Of a DNA stretch of 64,000 nt, positions 16,523-27,473 are shown piece by piece. Position 1 is the stretch's first letter. Each line of letters begins with the position of its first letter. The notes beneath the pieces are model-generated. The model was not told the DNA's origin, searched no databases, and saw only the letters and a program-made list of their open reading frames with translations. The stretch is from Actinomycetota bacterium (GTDB lineage: Bacteria; Actinomycetota; CADDZG01; JAHWKV01): positions 327,998 to 391,997 of the forward strand of contig JAUJPC010000001.1 in NCBI GenBank assembly GCA_030447305.1, written 5' to 3'. A program made the translations under genes and the position numbers.

Positions 16523-17841
16523 TGAACTCATCCATGGAAGCCAAGGGACCCACGCAGGTCCAGCTCAACATCGAAGTTGGTGTCGACGAGCTCAAGACTT
16601 TCAAGGCGGACACACTCCGCCGGCTCGCCAACGAGATCAAAGTGCCGGGGTTCCGCAAGGGCAAGGTTCCTCCCCAGGTTATGGAGTCCCGTATCGGCAA
16701 GGAACAGGTCCGGCAGGAGATGCTGGCCGACGCTCTTCCGCACTTCTACTCCCAGGCGTTGCAGGAGCACGAGATCTCGCCGATCAATCAGCCGGAGATC
16801 AATGTCACGCTGTTCGAGGACAACAAGCCTCTGCAGATCACGGCAACCGTGGATGTCCGTCCGGACCTGGAGCTTCCCGACTATAAGGGCATCAAGGTGT
16901 ATGCGCCGTCCCCCGAGGCATCGGAGGAGGACGTCAACAACCAGCTGGAGCGCCTCCGGGAGCGCAATGGGATCCTCGAGCCCATCGGCCGCAACGTCCA
17001 GAAGGGCGATTACGCCACCATCGACATGTTCGGCTTCCGTCACGGGGAGCCTCTGGAAGGTGCCCAGGTTGAGGACTTCGTCTACGAGGTGGGCTCGGCC
17101 CGCTTCCTCCCCAAGCTCGACGAGGAGCTGGCGGGCCGCAGAGCCGGCGACATCGTCCAGTTCAACACCGTCATGCCGGCGGGCTTCGGCCCCGACGAGG
17201 AGGAGGGCACACTGAAGGTGGTGCTGAAGGAGGTGCAGACCAATCGGCTTCCGGAGCTGGACGACGAGTTCGCCAAGACCGCCTCCGAGTTCGATTCGCT
17301 CGAGGAGTTGAGGGCCGACATCCACAAGCGCATCAGCGGCCACAAGAAGAAGGACTCCGATGCGGCCGTCCGCAACCTGATCATCGAGGACCTGCTCAAC
17401 CGCGTCGAGGTGCCTTTGCCGGAGTCTTTGGTGCAGAAGGAGACCGAGATCCGTCTCGCACGCTTCATTCAGGACCTAGGGCGCAGCGGAATCGAGTTGG
17501 ACGAGTTTCTCGAGGCTCAGAAGATGAGCAGGGACGAGCTCATCGAGACCTATAGAAAGGCGGCCGAGACCGCGGTGGCGGCCGACCTCATCCTCGAGTC
17601 GGTGGCCAAGGCGGAAGGAATGGAAGTAACTCCTTCCGAACTGCAGGAGGAGATCCAGATAATGGCGAATCAAATGCAGACCGACGTAGAGGTGCTGGCC
17701 GACAATATCGCCAACAGCGGCTCGGTTACCGTGCTGGCCGGTGATATTCTCAGGAGGAAGGCGCTCGAACTTCTGGTTGAGAACGCAGTCGTTCTCGACG
17801 AAAAATCCTCCAAGACAAGCGATGCTACTCAAAACGATTAA
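16522..17841 (+). CDS. tig: Trigger factor (ribosome-associated chaperone, peptidyl-prolyl isomerase)
   Basis: This 439-residue protein carries the ribosome-docking loop GFRKGKVPPQV near residue 50. A PPIase domain follows (about 150-240, with GDYATIDMFGF) and then the helical chaperone arms. It binds ribosomal protein L23 and shields nascent chains. GTG 16522 is preferred because of the -10 box exactly one start-site distance upstream; ATG 16534 in frame is the alternative. The open frame extends further upstream to 16261, but that part is antisense to the transporter lipoprotein gene. clpP follows after 9 bp, the classic tig-clpP-clpX order that links folding with degradation. Confidence 0.95.
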   Translation: MNSSMEAKGPTQVQLNIEVGVDELKTFKADTLRRLANEIKVPGFRKGKVPPQVMESRIGKEQVRQEMLADALPHFYSQALQEHEISPINQPEINVTLFEDNKPLQITATVDVRPDLELPDYKGIKVYAPSPEASEEDVNNQLERLRERNGILEPIGRNVQKGDYATIDMFGFRHGEPLEGAQVEDFVYEVGSARFLPKLDEELAGRRAGDIVQFNTVMPAGFGPDEEEGTLKVVLKEVQTNRLPELDDEFAKTASEFDSLEELRADIHKRISGHKKKDSDAAVRNLIIEDLLNRVEVPLPESLVQKETEIRLARFIQDLGRSGIELDEFLEAQKMSRDELIETYRKAAETAVAADLILESVAKAEGMEVTPSELQEEIQIMANQMQTDVEVLADNIANSGSVTVLAGDILRRKALELLVENAVVLDEKSSKTSDATQND

Positions 17842-17850
17842 GGGGTGAGC

Positions 17851-18489
<639 letters not shown>

Positions 18490-18508
18490 CGACCCTAGGG
18501 AGTAGACA

Positions 18509-19792
<1,284 letters not shown>

Positions 19793-19847
19793 GGGCCGAC
19801 CCTTTTACTAAACCGCCGCTACACGTTATGCCCGCACCACGGACGGG

Positions 19848-19860
19848 TAACGTCGAGCGG
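19848..19860 (+). promoter_or_regulatory. Candidate -10 box (TAACGT) for the thioredoxin-reductase-like gene
   Basis: TAACGT (19848-19853), six bases, then GTG at 19860. The spacing is the same as at tig, again without a ribosome site. The -35 is weak or absent. Confidence 0.42.
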
Positions 19861-20774
19861 TGAGCGAGAACTCGACAGATTCGAAGATCCCCGAATACGA
19901 CGCCGTGGTGGTGGGCGGCGGGCCGGCGGGACTGGCGGCGGCAACCTGGCTGGTGCGCTTTCGAAAGAGGACGCTCGTCCTCGACAGCTGTGAGTACCGA
20001 AACCGCTGGGTGGAAAATGCCCATGGCTATCTGGGGATCGATCCGGTCAACCCGGGAGAGCTCCTGGAGAGGGCTCGGCGGGATCTCATGAACTACCCGG
20101 CCGCCGAGCTGGTCTGTGCCGGTGTTGAGTCCATCGAGGGTGCAGCCGGTGCCTTTTTGGTCACCACGCCGGAGCAGAGCTATAGGGCCCAACGCATCGT
20201 TCTCGCCACCGGAAGCAGCGACGTGTTTCCCGATGTCCCGGGCTTCTTCGAGCATTACGGATCCGAGGTCTTCCACTGCCCGGTTTGCGACGGCTATGAC
20301 GCCAAGCATAAGAAGGTCGCTGTGCTGGGTTGGGACGAGCAGGTTAGAGGCTTCGCCCTGGAGCTGCTGACCTGGGCAAGGTCCGTCACCGTGGTCGCGC
20401 AGGGCAAGCGGCTCAAAGGGGACGACCGGGTCAAGGCCGAGCTCGCTCGGCATGGGGTGGTTGTGTGCGACGAGGACGCTGCGGAGCTAATCGGAGAACG
20501 AGGTGCGCTGGCCGGTGTGCGGCTGGAGACCGGCGAGATACTGGACTGCGACTACCTGTTCTTCTCGCTTCCGGAGCGTCCGGTGAACAAGCTGGCCGGG
20601 CAGCTCGGCTGCGAGACGGACGAGGACGGCCACGTCACCATCGACAAGGATGGCCGGACCAGCGTGGACGGTGTCTTCGCTGCCGGCGATCTGACGCCGG
20701 GCGAGCAGCTCATCCAGCTGGCCGCCGCGGAGGGGGTTCTGGCCGCAATAGCCTGTGTCGAATCCTTCAGCTGA
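19860..20774 (+). CDS. Thioredoxin-reductase-like NAD(P)/FAD oxidoreductase
   Basis: A 304-residue two-dinucleotide-fold flavoprotein: FAD motif VVVGGGPAGLAAATWLV at the N-terminus, an ATGSSD segment, a redox-active CPVCDGYD at about residue 140, and the C-terminal FAD motif VFAAGDLTPGEQ. The CxxC position matches thioredoxin reductases. The NAD(P)-binding motif is atypical (VAVLGWDEQVRGFALEL, lacking the full GxGxxA). So it may use another electron donor or act on a different disulfide partner. No thioredoxin gene is adjacent. It faces msrA, another thiol-dependent repair enzyme, across a 24-bp gap. Confidence 0.85.
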   Translation: MSENSTDSKIPEYDAVVVGGGPAGLAAATWLVRFRKRTLVLDSCEYRNRWVENAHGYLGIDPVNPGELLERARRDLMNYPAAELVCAGVESIEGAAGAFLVTTPEQSYRAQRIVLATGSSDVFPDVPGFFEHYGSEVFHCPVCDGYDAKHKKVAVLGWDEQVRGFALELLTWARSVTVVAQGKRLKGDDRVKAELARHGVVVCDEDAAELIGERGALAGVRLETGEILDCDYLFFSLPERPVNKLAGQLGCETDEDGHVTIDKDGRTSVDGVFAAGDLTPGEQLIQLAAAEGVLAAIACVESFS

Positions 20775-20798
20775 GCAGGCTCGTCACGTCGCCGCCGG

Positions 20799-21458
<660 letters not shown>

Positions 21459-21613
21459 TCTTCAACTCCTTGAGTTGTCCTTAGGTCGGCGTCCTGCAAG
21501 CGGAGATCAGCCGGACGCTTAGCTATCAAGCTTCGCAGATTGCCGTCGTTAATAGAGGTTCAATGCAGCCTTGTTACCATCCGACCAGCCAGCTTCCCCG
21601 AAACCGTTGGAGG

Positions 21614-22177
21614 ATGATGAAGCGGTCTATTGCTCTGCTGCTTGCCGGAGTGTTGAGCGTCGGGGCGATGGTGGCGTGCGGCGGCGATACCCCGGCGGTG
21701 ATGAGCACCTTCTCGGTCGGACCGCAGCAGACGCCGACCCCAACAGAGGAATCCCCGTCCCCCACCGGCCCCGGCGGAGCCGTGGAGGAGGTCGGTGACG
21801 CCGTCGCGGGGCCGGTGGGCCCCCCATCGGTCCTCCCGCCACCGGCCCCGCCACCTGCGCCCCTTGCCGGCCGTAATGTGCCGCTCGGCGAGGTCTTCCG
21901 GCTGCGCGCGGGGGAGACGGCCGGGATTACAGGGGAGGATCTGGTCGTCACTTACGTGCAGCTTCTTTCCGATAACCGGTGTTTGCCGGGCGTCCGGTGC
22001 ATCGTTGGCGGCAACGCCAAGATCACGGTCACCGTAGGCAGCGACAGCAGCCCTCCCGCCACCTTCACGCTCAACACCGATGAGGATCCCAGGTCCGGCA
22101 GGTACCTGGACCGCACGGTGGAGCTTGTGGATCTCAGCCGGGGTAACCGGCCTGCCGCCAGTCTCAGGGTCAGCTGA
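21614..22177 (+). CDS. Predicted lipoprotein with Pro/Thr-rich linker
   Basis: About 187 residues. The signal peptide (KRSIALLLAGVLSVGAMVAC) ends in a lipobox with GG following the Cys. A Pro/Thr/Ser-rich tether follows to about residue 85. The globular end carries LGEVFRLRAGETAGI and a pair of Cys in DNRCLPGVRCIVGG, which probably form a disulfide. Similar beta-rich domains with an RCxxGVxC pattern occur in many uncharacterised secreted bacterial proteins, but I know no function. Start choice is uncertain: ATG 21614 or 21617 puts the signal peptide at the N-terminus, while an in-frame ATG at 21563 would add 17 residues. Confidence 0.75.
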   Translation: MMKRSIALLLAGVLSVGAMVACGGDTPAVMSTFSVGPQQTPTPTEESPSPTGPGGAVEEVGDAVAGPVGPPSVLPPPAPPPAPLAGRNVPLGEVFRLRAGETAGITGEDLVVTYVQLLSDNRCLPGVRCIVGGNAKITVTVGSDSSPPATFTLNTDEDPRSGRYLDRTVELVDLSRGNRPAASLRVS

Positions 22178-22179
22178 GC

Positions 22180-22206
22180 GAGCGGCCCGTTCCGAACGGG
22201 TTGCTC
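22180..22206 (+). terminator. Hairpin terminator after the lipoprotein gene
   Basis: GAGCGGCCCGTT, loop CCG, AACGGGTTGCTC: a 12-bp stem with two G-U pairs, beginning 3 bp after the stop codon. There is no T run, so it may rely on other factors. Confidence 0.6.
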
Positions 22207-22213
22207 CAGTTGC

Positions 22214-22219
22214 TACAAT
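22214..22219 (+). promoter_or_regulatory. Candidate -10 box (TACAAT) for valS
   Basis: TACAAT lies 13 nt before the valS ATG and just after the upstream terminator. It would give a leader of about 7 nt. No convincing -35 at 16-18 bp was found. Confidence 0.42.
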
Positions 22220-22232
22220 CGGTCGATAGGGC

Positions 22233-25043
22233 ATGCGCTCAATCGCCTCGGTCCGCAGACAGGCAACCAGAGCGACTTCGTATAACGACTGCGCTAATTT
22301 GATCAAGCCCTTAACCCTTGGAGCCTTGTCCGATGCCAAATTCGACGTTGTGCCGCCGTCCGACCCGGGAACGGAGCTGCCGTTGACCCGCGGGTACGAA
22401 AACCCGGCCGAGATTCCGAAGGTCTACGTGCCGCGAGAGGTTGAGGACCGCCTCTACCGAGAGTGGGAGGCGAAAGGCTATTTCCACACCGATCCCGACC
22501 CCCAGCGCAAGCCCTTCACGATCGTCATCCCTCCGCCGAACATCACCGGCGCCCTTCACATCGGCCATGCCCTCGATCACACGCTTCAGGACGTACTCGT
22601 GCGGTTCAAGCGCATGCAGGGATATGCGACGCTGTGGCTTCCCGGCACCGATCACGCCGGAATCGCCACCCAGAATGTGGTCGAGCGGTCTCTCCGGGAA
22701 CAGGGGCTGACCCGTCACGATCTCGGCCGGGAGCGCTTCGTCGAGCGGGTCTGGGAGTGGAAGGAGCTTTACGGCAACCAGATTTTTCAGCAGGACCGCC
22801 GTCTCGGTGCCTCGCTGGACTGGAGCCGGGAGCGGTTCACCATGGATCCGGGTCTATCGAGGGCGGTCCGCAAAGTCTTCGTCGACCTGTACAACGAGGG
22901 GCTCATCTACCGGGGAAACCGCATCATCAACTGGTGCCCCCGCTGCGGAACGGCCCTCAGCGACATTGAGGTCGAGCACTCCGACTACGACGGCCAGCTG
23001 GAGCAGTTCCGGTATGAGCTCGAGGACGGGTCGGGCAGCGTCAGCGTTGCCACCACCAGGCTGGAGACCATGCTCGGCGACACCGCCGTCGCAGTGAACC
23101 CCAAGGATCCCCGGTACGCCGGGGCCATGGGCAAGTTTGCGATCCACCCGTTCAGCGGGCGGCGACTCCAGATCATCGCCGACGATGCCGTGGACATGGA
23201 ATTCGGGACCGGAGCGGTCAAGATGACCCCGGCCCACGACCCCACCGACTTCGAGGTCGCCGAGCGCCACGGCCTGGAGAAGATCTCGATCATGGACGGC
23301 CAGGCCCGTATCAACGCCAACGGCACGCCGTTCGAGGCAATGGACCGCTACGAGGCCCGGGAGGCCGTCCGCAAAGCTCTTCAGGACAAGGGCCTGTACG
23401 AGGGATCAACCCCGCACCACTACTCGATCGGCAGGTGCAGCCGGTGTGGGACCATCGTCGAGCCGTGGCTGTCGGAACAGTGGTTCGTGAAGATGCGTCC
23501 GCTGGCCGAGCCGGCCATCGCAGCGGTCAAAGATGGCCGTACCCGCTTCTACCCCGCCCGGTGGACCAACTACTACCTCAACTGGATGGAGAGCATCCGG
23601 GATTGGTGCATCTCCCGCCAGCTCTGGTGGGGGCACCGCATCCCGGTGTGGTACTGCGACAACGGTCATCGGTGGGCGGCACTGGACGACCCGACCGGCT
23701 GCCCGGAGTGCGGCAGCTCCGAGTTCACTCAGGATCCCGACGTGCTGGACACCTGGTTCTCCAGCCAGCTCTGGCCCTTCTCGACACTTGGATGGCCGGA
23801 TGAGACCGAGGACCTCGCGTACTTCTACCCGACCTCCGTGCTGGTCACCGGCTACGAGATCATTCACCTCTGGGTGGCGCGAATGATGATGTCGGGCCTC
23901 AAGTTCATGGGCGATGTGCCCTTCGAGTGGGTCTACATCCACGGCATCGTGCGTGACGCCCAGGGCCGCAAGATGTCCAAGTCGCTGGGCAACGTCATCG
24001 ACCCCCTGGAGCTCATCGACCGATTCGGCACCGACGCCTTGCGTTTCTCGCTCGTGGAGCACGCCACCGGCCAGGACATCTTCCTCAGCACCGAGTGGGT
24101 CTCCGGCTCCCGGAACTTCGTCAACAAGCTGTGGAACGCCACCCGGTTCGTTCTGGTGAACTCGGGCGAGGAGGCGGTGGGAGGGATCCCGGATTCCGGC
24201 CGGCTGGACCTCAGCGATCGGTGGATCCTCTCGCGCCTGGCATCCACCATCGAGCAGGTCACCCGGCAGCTCGAGTCGTTCGAGGTGGCCTCGGCCGCCC
24301 GCAACGTGTACGAGTTCATCTGGAGCGAGTTCTGCGACTGGTACATCGAAGCGGCCAAGGTGCGGCTGTCCTCCGAGGATCCGCAGGTGGCCGGCACGGT
24401 CCGGGCGGTGCTGGTTAACGTTCTGGAGCAAGCCCTTCGGCTGGCCCACCCTTTCATCCCCTTTGTCACCGAGGAGCTTTGGCGGCTGTTGCCCATAGAG
24501 CACGACAAGCCCTCGATCATGATCTCGCCGTGGCCGGCCTCCGCAGGGCAGCTGGCCGACGCGGAGGCCGAAGCAAGCTTCGATCGGGTCAAGGGCGTCG
24601 TCTCCACCATCCGCAGCTTCCGCTCCGAGTACGGGATCAGCCCTAAGGCACGCCTCAAGCCAGCGGTCTCCTCCGAAGATCCCGCCGACCTGGAGGCGCT
24701 GCGGCGGGACACAGCGCTGCTATCCCGGCTCGCCGGCCTGGAGGACCTTACCGTGGCGGATTCGCTGGACGGCTCGCCGGGAGCCAGGCTGATCGCTGGC
24801 AGCGTCGAGGTCTCGGTTCCACTGGAGGGCCTCGTAGACGTCGCCGCCGAGGGAGAGCGGCTGCGCAGGCTGATCGACAAGGCGGGCATAGAGGTAGACA
24901 GGATCGAAGCCAAGCTGGGCAACCAGGGATTCGTCGGCCGCGCCCCCGAGGCGGTTGTGGCCGAGCAGCGTCGCCGGCTGGAGGAGCAAAAAGCGACACT
25001 GGCAAAGCTCGAGGCCCAGCTCCGGCTGCTGGGGCTGGAATAA
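22233..25043 (+). CDS. valS: Valyl-tRNA synthetase
   Basis: A 936-residue class I synthetase that charges tRNA-Val. Signature motifs: PPPNITGALHIGHALDHT (HIGH), the editing domain (TTRLETMLGDTAVAV), GRKMSKSLGNV (KMSKS) and the C-terminal tRNA-binding coiled coil (EGERLRRLIDKAGIEVDRIE). Two Cys pairs (WCPRCG, GRCSRCG and GCPECGSS) suggest zinc sites within the insert. The first 40 or so residues before IPKVYVPREVE are longer than in most orthologues, so the true start could be one of the in-frame TTG/GTG codons downstream; ATG 22233 is kept because a -10 box precedes it. folC follows after 8 bp. Confidence 0.95.
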   Translation: MRSIASVRRQATRATSYNDCANLIKPLTLGALSDAKFDVVPPSDPGTELPLTRGYENPAEIPKVYVPREVEDRLYREWEAKGYFHTDPDPQRKPFTIVIPPPNITGALHIGHALDHTLQDVLVRFKRMQGYATLWLPGTDHAGIATQNVVERSLREQGLTRHDLGRERFVERVWEWKELYGNQIFQQDRRLGASLDWSRERFTMDPGLSRAVRKVFVDLYNEGLIYRGNRIINWCPRCGTALSDIEVEHSDYDGQLEQFRYELEDGSGSVSVATTRLETMLGDTAVAVNPKDPRYAGAMGKFAIHPFSGRRLQIIADDAVDMEFGTGAVKMTPAHDPTDFEVAERHGLEKISIMDGQARINANGTPFEAMDRYEAREAVRKALQDKGLYEGSTPHHYSIGRCSRCGTIVEPWLSEQWFVKMRPLAEPAIAAVKDGRTRFYPARWTNYYLNWMESIRDWCISRQLWWGHRIPVWYCDNGHRWAALDDPTGCPECGSSEFTQDPDVLDTWFSSQLWPFSTLGWPDETEDLAYFYPTSVLVTGYEIIHLWVARMMMSGLKFMGDVPFEWVYIHGIVRDAQGRKMSKSLGNVIDPLELIDRFGTDALRFSLVEHATGQDIFLSTEWVSGSRNFVNKLWNATRFVLVNSGEEAVGGIPDSGRLDLSDRWILSRLASTIEQVTRQLESFEVASAARNVYEFIWSEFCDWYIEAAKVRLSSEDPQVAGTVRAVLVNVLEQALRLAHPFIPFVTEELWRLLPIEHDKPSIMISPWPASAGQLADAEAEASFDRVKGVVSTIRSFRSEYGISPKARLKPAVSSEDPADLEALRRDTALLSRLAGLEDLTVADSLDGSPGARLIAGSVEVSVPLEGLVDVAAEGERLRRLIDKAGIEVDRIEAKLGNQGFVGRAPEAVVAEQRRRLEEQKATLAKLEAQLRLLGLE

Positions 25044-25051
25044 GCAGCACC

Positions 25052-26365
25052 TTGGCGCTCTCCTATCCGGAGGCAAAGGCCTTTCTGGAGTCACGCGGTT
25101 TCGGCATCACTCCCGGCCTCGCCCGCATAGAGGCGTTGCTGAAGCTGCTGAGCGACCCTCACCTGAACTTCCCGACCATCCATCTGGCGGGCACCAACGG
25201 CAAGACATCCACGGCCCGCATGATCACCACCATCCTCGCCGCCCACGGTTTGGGCACCGGCCTGTACACCTCGCCCCACCTTCACGGCGTCGAGGAACGC
25301 TTCGTCCTGGCCGGCTGGGACGACGGCCTGTCCCGGCAGCAGATGAGCCCGGATGAGTTCGCCGCCAACGTGTCGTACCTCCTGCCGTTCACGGAGCTGG
25401 TGGAGAGCGACCTGGGTGAGGCGCTCACCTACTTTGAGCTCACCACTGCAATGGCTTTCGAGTGGATGTCGGAACGTTCGGTGGCCGCGGGGGTGATCGA
25501 AACCGGTCTCGGGGGCCGCTGGGACGCCACCAACCTGGTGCACAGCACGGTCGCCGTCCTGACGCCGGTGGACGTAGACCACTCCGCCTACCTGGGAACC
25601 ACGCCGAAGGCCAACGCCGCCGAGAAGGTCGACATCCTCAAGGAGGGAGCAACTGCGGTGTCGGCGGCGCAACCACCGGAGGTTCTACAGCTTCTGACGG
25701 CGAAGGCCCAGGCGGTCGGCGCATCCACCGTCGTGCTGGGCAGGGACTACTTCGTCGACTCCAACGAGACTGCGGTCGGGGGCCGGGCCGTCACCGTCCG
25801 GACCGGCCGGGCCAACTACGAGGACCTTTACCTGCCGCTTCACGGCGCCCATCAGGCCACGAACCTTGCAGTGTCGCTGGCAGCTGCGGAGGCCTTTTTG
25901 GACCGGGCCTTGGATTTCGACCTCCTACAGGCCGCCCTCTCCACTGTTACCTCACCGGGGCGCCTGGAGGTGGTGAGCCGCCGGCCCCTGGTGGTGCTGG
26001 ATGGAGCCCACAACCCCCACGCTGCGGCGGCGCTCCGCCGGACTCTGGCCTCCGACTTCCTGTTCAAAAACCTGACTATGGTTCTGTCGATATTCGAGGA
26101 CAAGGACATCACCGGTGTGCTGGCCGAGCTGGTCCCGGCCGCCGACCGGGTCATTCTTACGCAGGCCGGCAACCCGAGGGCGGCCGAGCCGCGGGTCCTG
26201 GCCAGCGCAGCTCCCCAGGTGGCCGGTCAGGACCCCCCTGAGGTGGTGGAGCGGCTGGAGGACGCGGTGGACCGGGCGCTGCAGATATCAGATGAGGACG
26301 ACATGGTCCTGGTCACAGGTTCGCTTCACGCCGTGGGAGAGGCCCGTCAGTACCTTCTGCGTTAG
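25052..26365 (+). CDS. folC: Folylpolyglutamate synthase / dihydrofolate synthase
   Basis: A 437-residue Mur-ligase-family enzyme that adds glutamate to folates and probably also makes dihydrofolate from dihydropteroate. The ATP loop IHLAGTNGKTSTARM is at residue 45, and GVIETGLGGRWDATN and a C-terminal LDGAHNPHAAAAL follow. The start is TTG 25052 with no ribosome site, 8 bp after the valS stop, suggesting coupling. valS-folC adjacency is widespread in Gram-positive bacteria. The 3' end overlaps the convergent small membrane-protein gene by 4 bp. Confidence 0.94.
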   Translation: MALSYPEAKAFLESRGFGITPGLARIEALLKLLSDPHLNFPTIHLAGTNGKTSTARMITTILAAHGLGTGLYTSPHLHGVEERFVLAGWDDGLSRQQMSPDEFAANVSYLLPFTELVESDLGEALTYFELTTAMAFEWMSERSVAAGVIETGLGGRWDATNLVHSTVAVLTPVDVDHSAYLGTTPKANAAEKVDILKEGATAVSAAQPPEVLQLLTAKAQAVGASTVVLGRDYFVDSNETAVGGRAVTVRTGRANYEDLYLPLHGAHQATNLAVSLAAAEAFLDRALDFDLLQAALSTVTSPGRLEVVSRRPLVVLDGAHNPHAAAALRRTLASDFLFKNLTMVLSIFEDKDITGVLAELVPAADRVILTQAGNPRAAEPRVLASAAPQVAGQDPPEVVERLEDAVDRALQISDEDDMVLVTGSLHAVGEARQYLLR

Positions 26366-26586
26366 GACTGGTCGTCCTCGCAGTTGCCCGGGTCGACTCC
26401 GATCTCGGCCCGTACCTCGCAGAGGCGCTCCCTCCCCACCGCATCCCGCTTGCGCTCATCTACCTTCTGCTTGTTCCAGGCGTAAAGCGAGACGATAAGC
26501 ACCACCGTTACCAGGAAGATTAGGGCGTGGGTCCGGTTTCCTCGAGGTCTCTCCCGGTGAGGTCCACCGGGCAAGCGAGCAACCAA
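26362..26586 (-). CDS. Small single-pass membrane protein
   Basis: A 74-residue protein with one hydrophobic segment (ALIFLVTVVLIVSLYAW, residues 21-37), a basic Arg/Pro-rich N-terminus and an acidic tail with two Cys. The start is TTG 26586, 1 nt after the stop of the glyoxalase-like gene, with GGAGAGG 7 nt upstream, so it is translationally coupled to that gene. It has no recognisable family. Positive-inside charge suggests the N-terminus faces the cytoplasm. Confidence 0.62.
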   Translation of the reverse strand: MVARLPGGPHRERPRGNRTHALIFLVTVVLIVSLYAWNKQKVDERKRDAVGRERLCEVRAEIGVDPGNCEDDQS

Positions 26587-26587
26587 C

Positions 26588-26794
26588 TCAAGGCCTCTCC
26601 TGCAGGACCCAGCCGATGCCTTCCGGGTCGTCGAAGAACGCGAAGGAGTTCCAGGGACCGCTCCGCCCGTCCACCCGCGCGCCGTCCTCGAAGTGCCGAA
26701 CCCGGGTGATGTTTACCCCGCCTTCGACCAGCCTGGCGCGTGCCGCATCGATATCGGTCACAGGAACGGGCAGCAGCGCGAGCTTCAAATCCAT
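26588..26794 (-). CDS. Half-size VOC/glyoxalase-like protein (internal deletion)
   Basis: A 68-residue protein whose first residues (MDLKLALLPVPVTDID) match the start of a VOC-family domain. The rest (AARARLVEGGVNITRVRHFE ... FAFFDDPEGIGWVLQERP) matches its end. Normal members are about 120-140 residues; the central strands carrying half of the metal site are missing, as if two VTDID-like sites had recombined. The reading frame is intact across the join. AAGGAG lies 3 nt before the ATG, a rather short spacing. It may be a functional single beta-alpha-beta module that dimerises, or a decaying gene. It is coupled to the small membrane protein downstream. Confidence 0.7.
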   Translation of the reverse strand: MDLKLALLPVPVTDIDAARARLVEGGVNITRVRHFEDGARVDGRSGPWNSFAFFDDPEGIGWVLQERP

Positions 26795-26893
26795 GGCCTC
26801 CTTCCCCGGTCGACCCGGGATTGTTGCCGTCAGACCCCAATGAGCATAAATCACGCCTGGAAGCGGCGAAGGATGCGTTTTAGCAACTCCGAC

Positions 26894-26907
26894 TATCCTT
26901 AGGGTCA
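26894..26907 (+). promoter_or_regulatory. Candidate -10 box (TATCCT) for leaderless ndk
   Basis: TATCCT (26894-26899), seven bases (TAGGGTC), then the ATG at 26907. The same box and nearly the same spacer (GAGGGTC) precede the antitoxin gene near 58690 on the other strand. Confidence 0.5.
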
Positions 26908-27347
26908 TGACCAACAACAGCTCGCCTGAAACCACTCTGCTGCTCGTCAAGCCGGACGGCGTTCGCCGGGGTCTGGTCGGGGAGATTCTCAGCCGCATCG
27001 AACGAAAGAAGCTAAGCCTGGCTGCGCTGCAGATGGTCCAGGTGGACGAGGAGCTGGCTCGCCGTCACTACGCCGATCACGTTAGCAAGCCGTTCTTCTC
27101 AGAGCTGCTGGAGTTCATCACGTCCGGCCCTGTGGTCGCGGTTGCGGTTCGAGGGGAGGGGGCGGTCGACGTGACTCGCACCCTGATGGGGGCCACCGAC
27201 CCAAAGATGGCCGCTCCCGGCACCATACGGGGCGATTTCGGCCTGGAAGTAACTGAGAACCTGGTCCATGGTTCGGACAGCGCCGAGTCGGCGTCTCACG
27301 AGCTGAGTCTTTTTTTTCCCGAGCTTTTTTCGCGTACTGACGCCTAG
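26907..27347 (+). CDS. ndk: Nucleoside diphosphate kinase
   Basis: A 146-residue NDK that balances NTP pools by a phospho-His ping-pong mechanism. The active-site block NLVHGSDS, with the catalytic His, is near residue 119; [13 protein letters not shown] at the N-terminus and [10 protein letters not shown] are also typical. Only a few residues follow the active site. The 3' end contains runs of eight and six T, rare in this GC-rich DNA, encoding SLFFPELFS. Monocistronic; predicted leaderless. A U-poor hairpin overlaps the stop codon. Confidence 0.96.
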   Translation: MTNNSSPETTLLLVKPDGVRRGLVGEILSRIERKKLSLAALQMVQVDEELARRHYADHVSKPFFSELLEFITSGPVVAVAVRGEGAVDVTRTLMGATDPKMAAPGTIRGDFGLEVTENLVHGSDSAESASHELSLFFPELFSRTDA

Positions 27348-27377
27348 GAGCCCAATTTTCGCGGAATTGGCCCCTAG
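27344..27377 (+). terminator. Hairpin at the end of ndk
   Basis: CTAGG...CCAATT and AATTGG...CCTAG pair across a TTCGCGG loop with small bulges. It overlaps the ndk stop codon and lacks a T tract, so termination strength is uncertain. Confidence 0.45.
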
Positions 27378-27388
27378 CCCTTCGGCAA

Positions 27389-27407
27389 GTTAGCCGCATA
27401 TGCTAAC
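27389..27407. promoter_or_regulatory. Inverted repeat upstream of mreB
   Basis: GTTAGC, 7 bp, GCTAAC, located 67 bp before the mreB start in the only sizeable intergenic gap of the cluster. It could be an operator or part of the 5' leader; the function is not shown by sequence. Confidence 0.35.
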
Positions 27408-27473
27408 GGGTGCCCTGGTATTTTCAGCGGCTTTACTCACCGTCATTTTTCCTAATTCGACTTGGAGTTCCCT

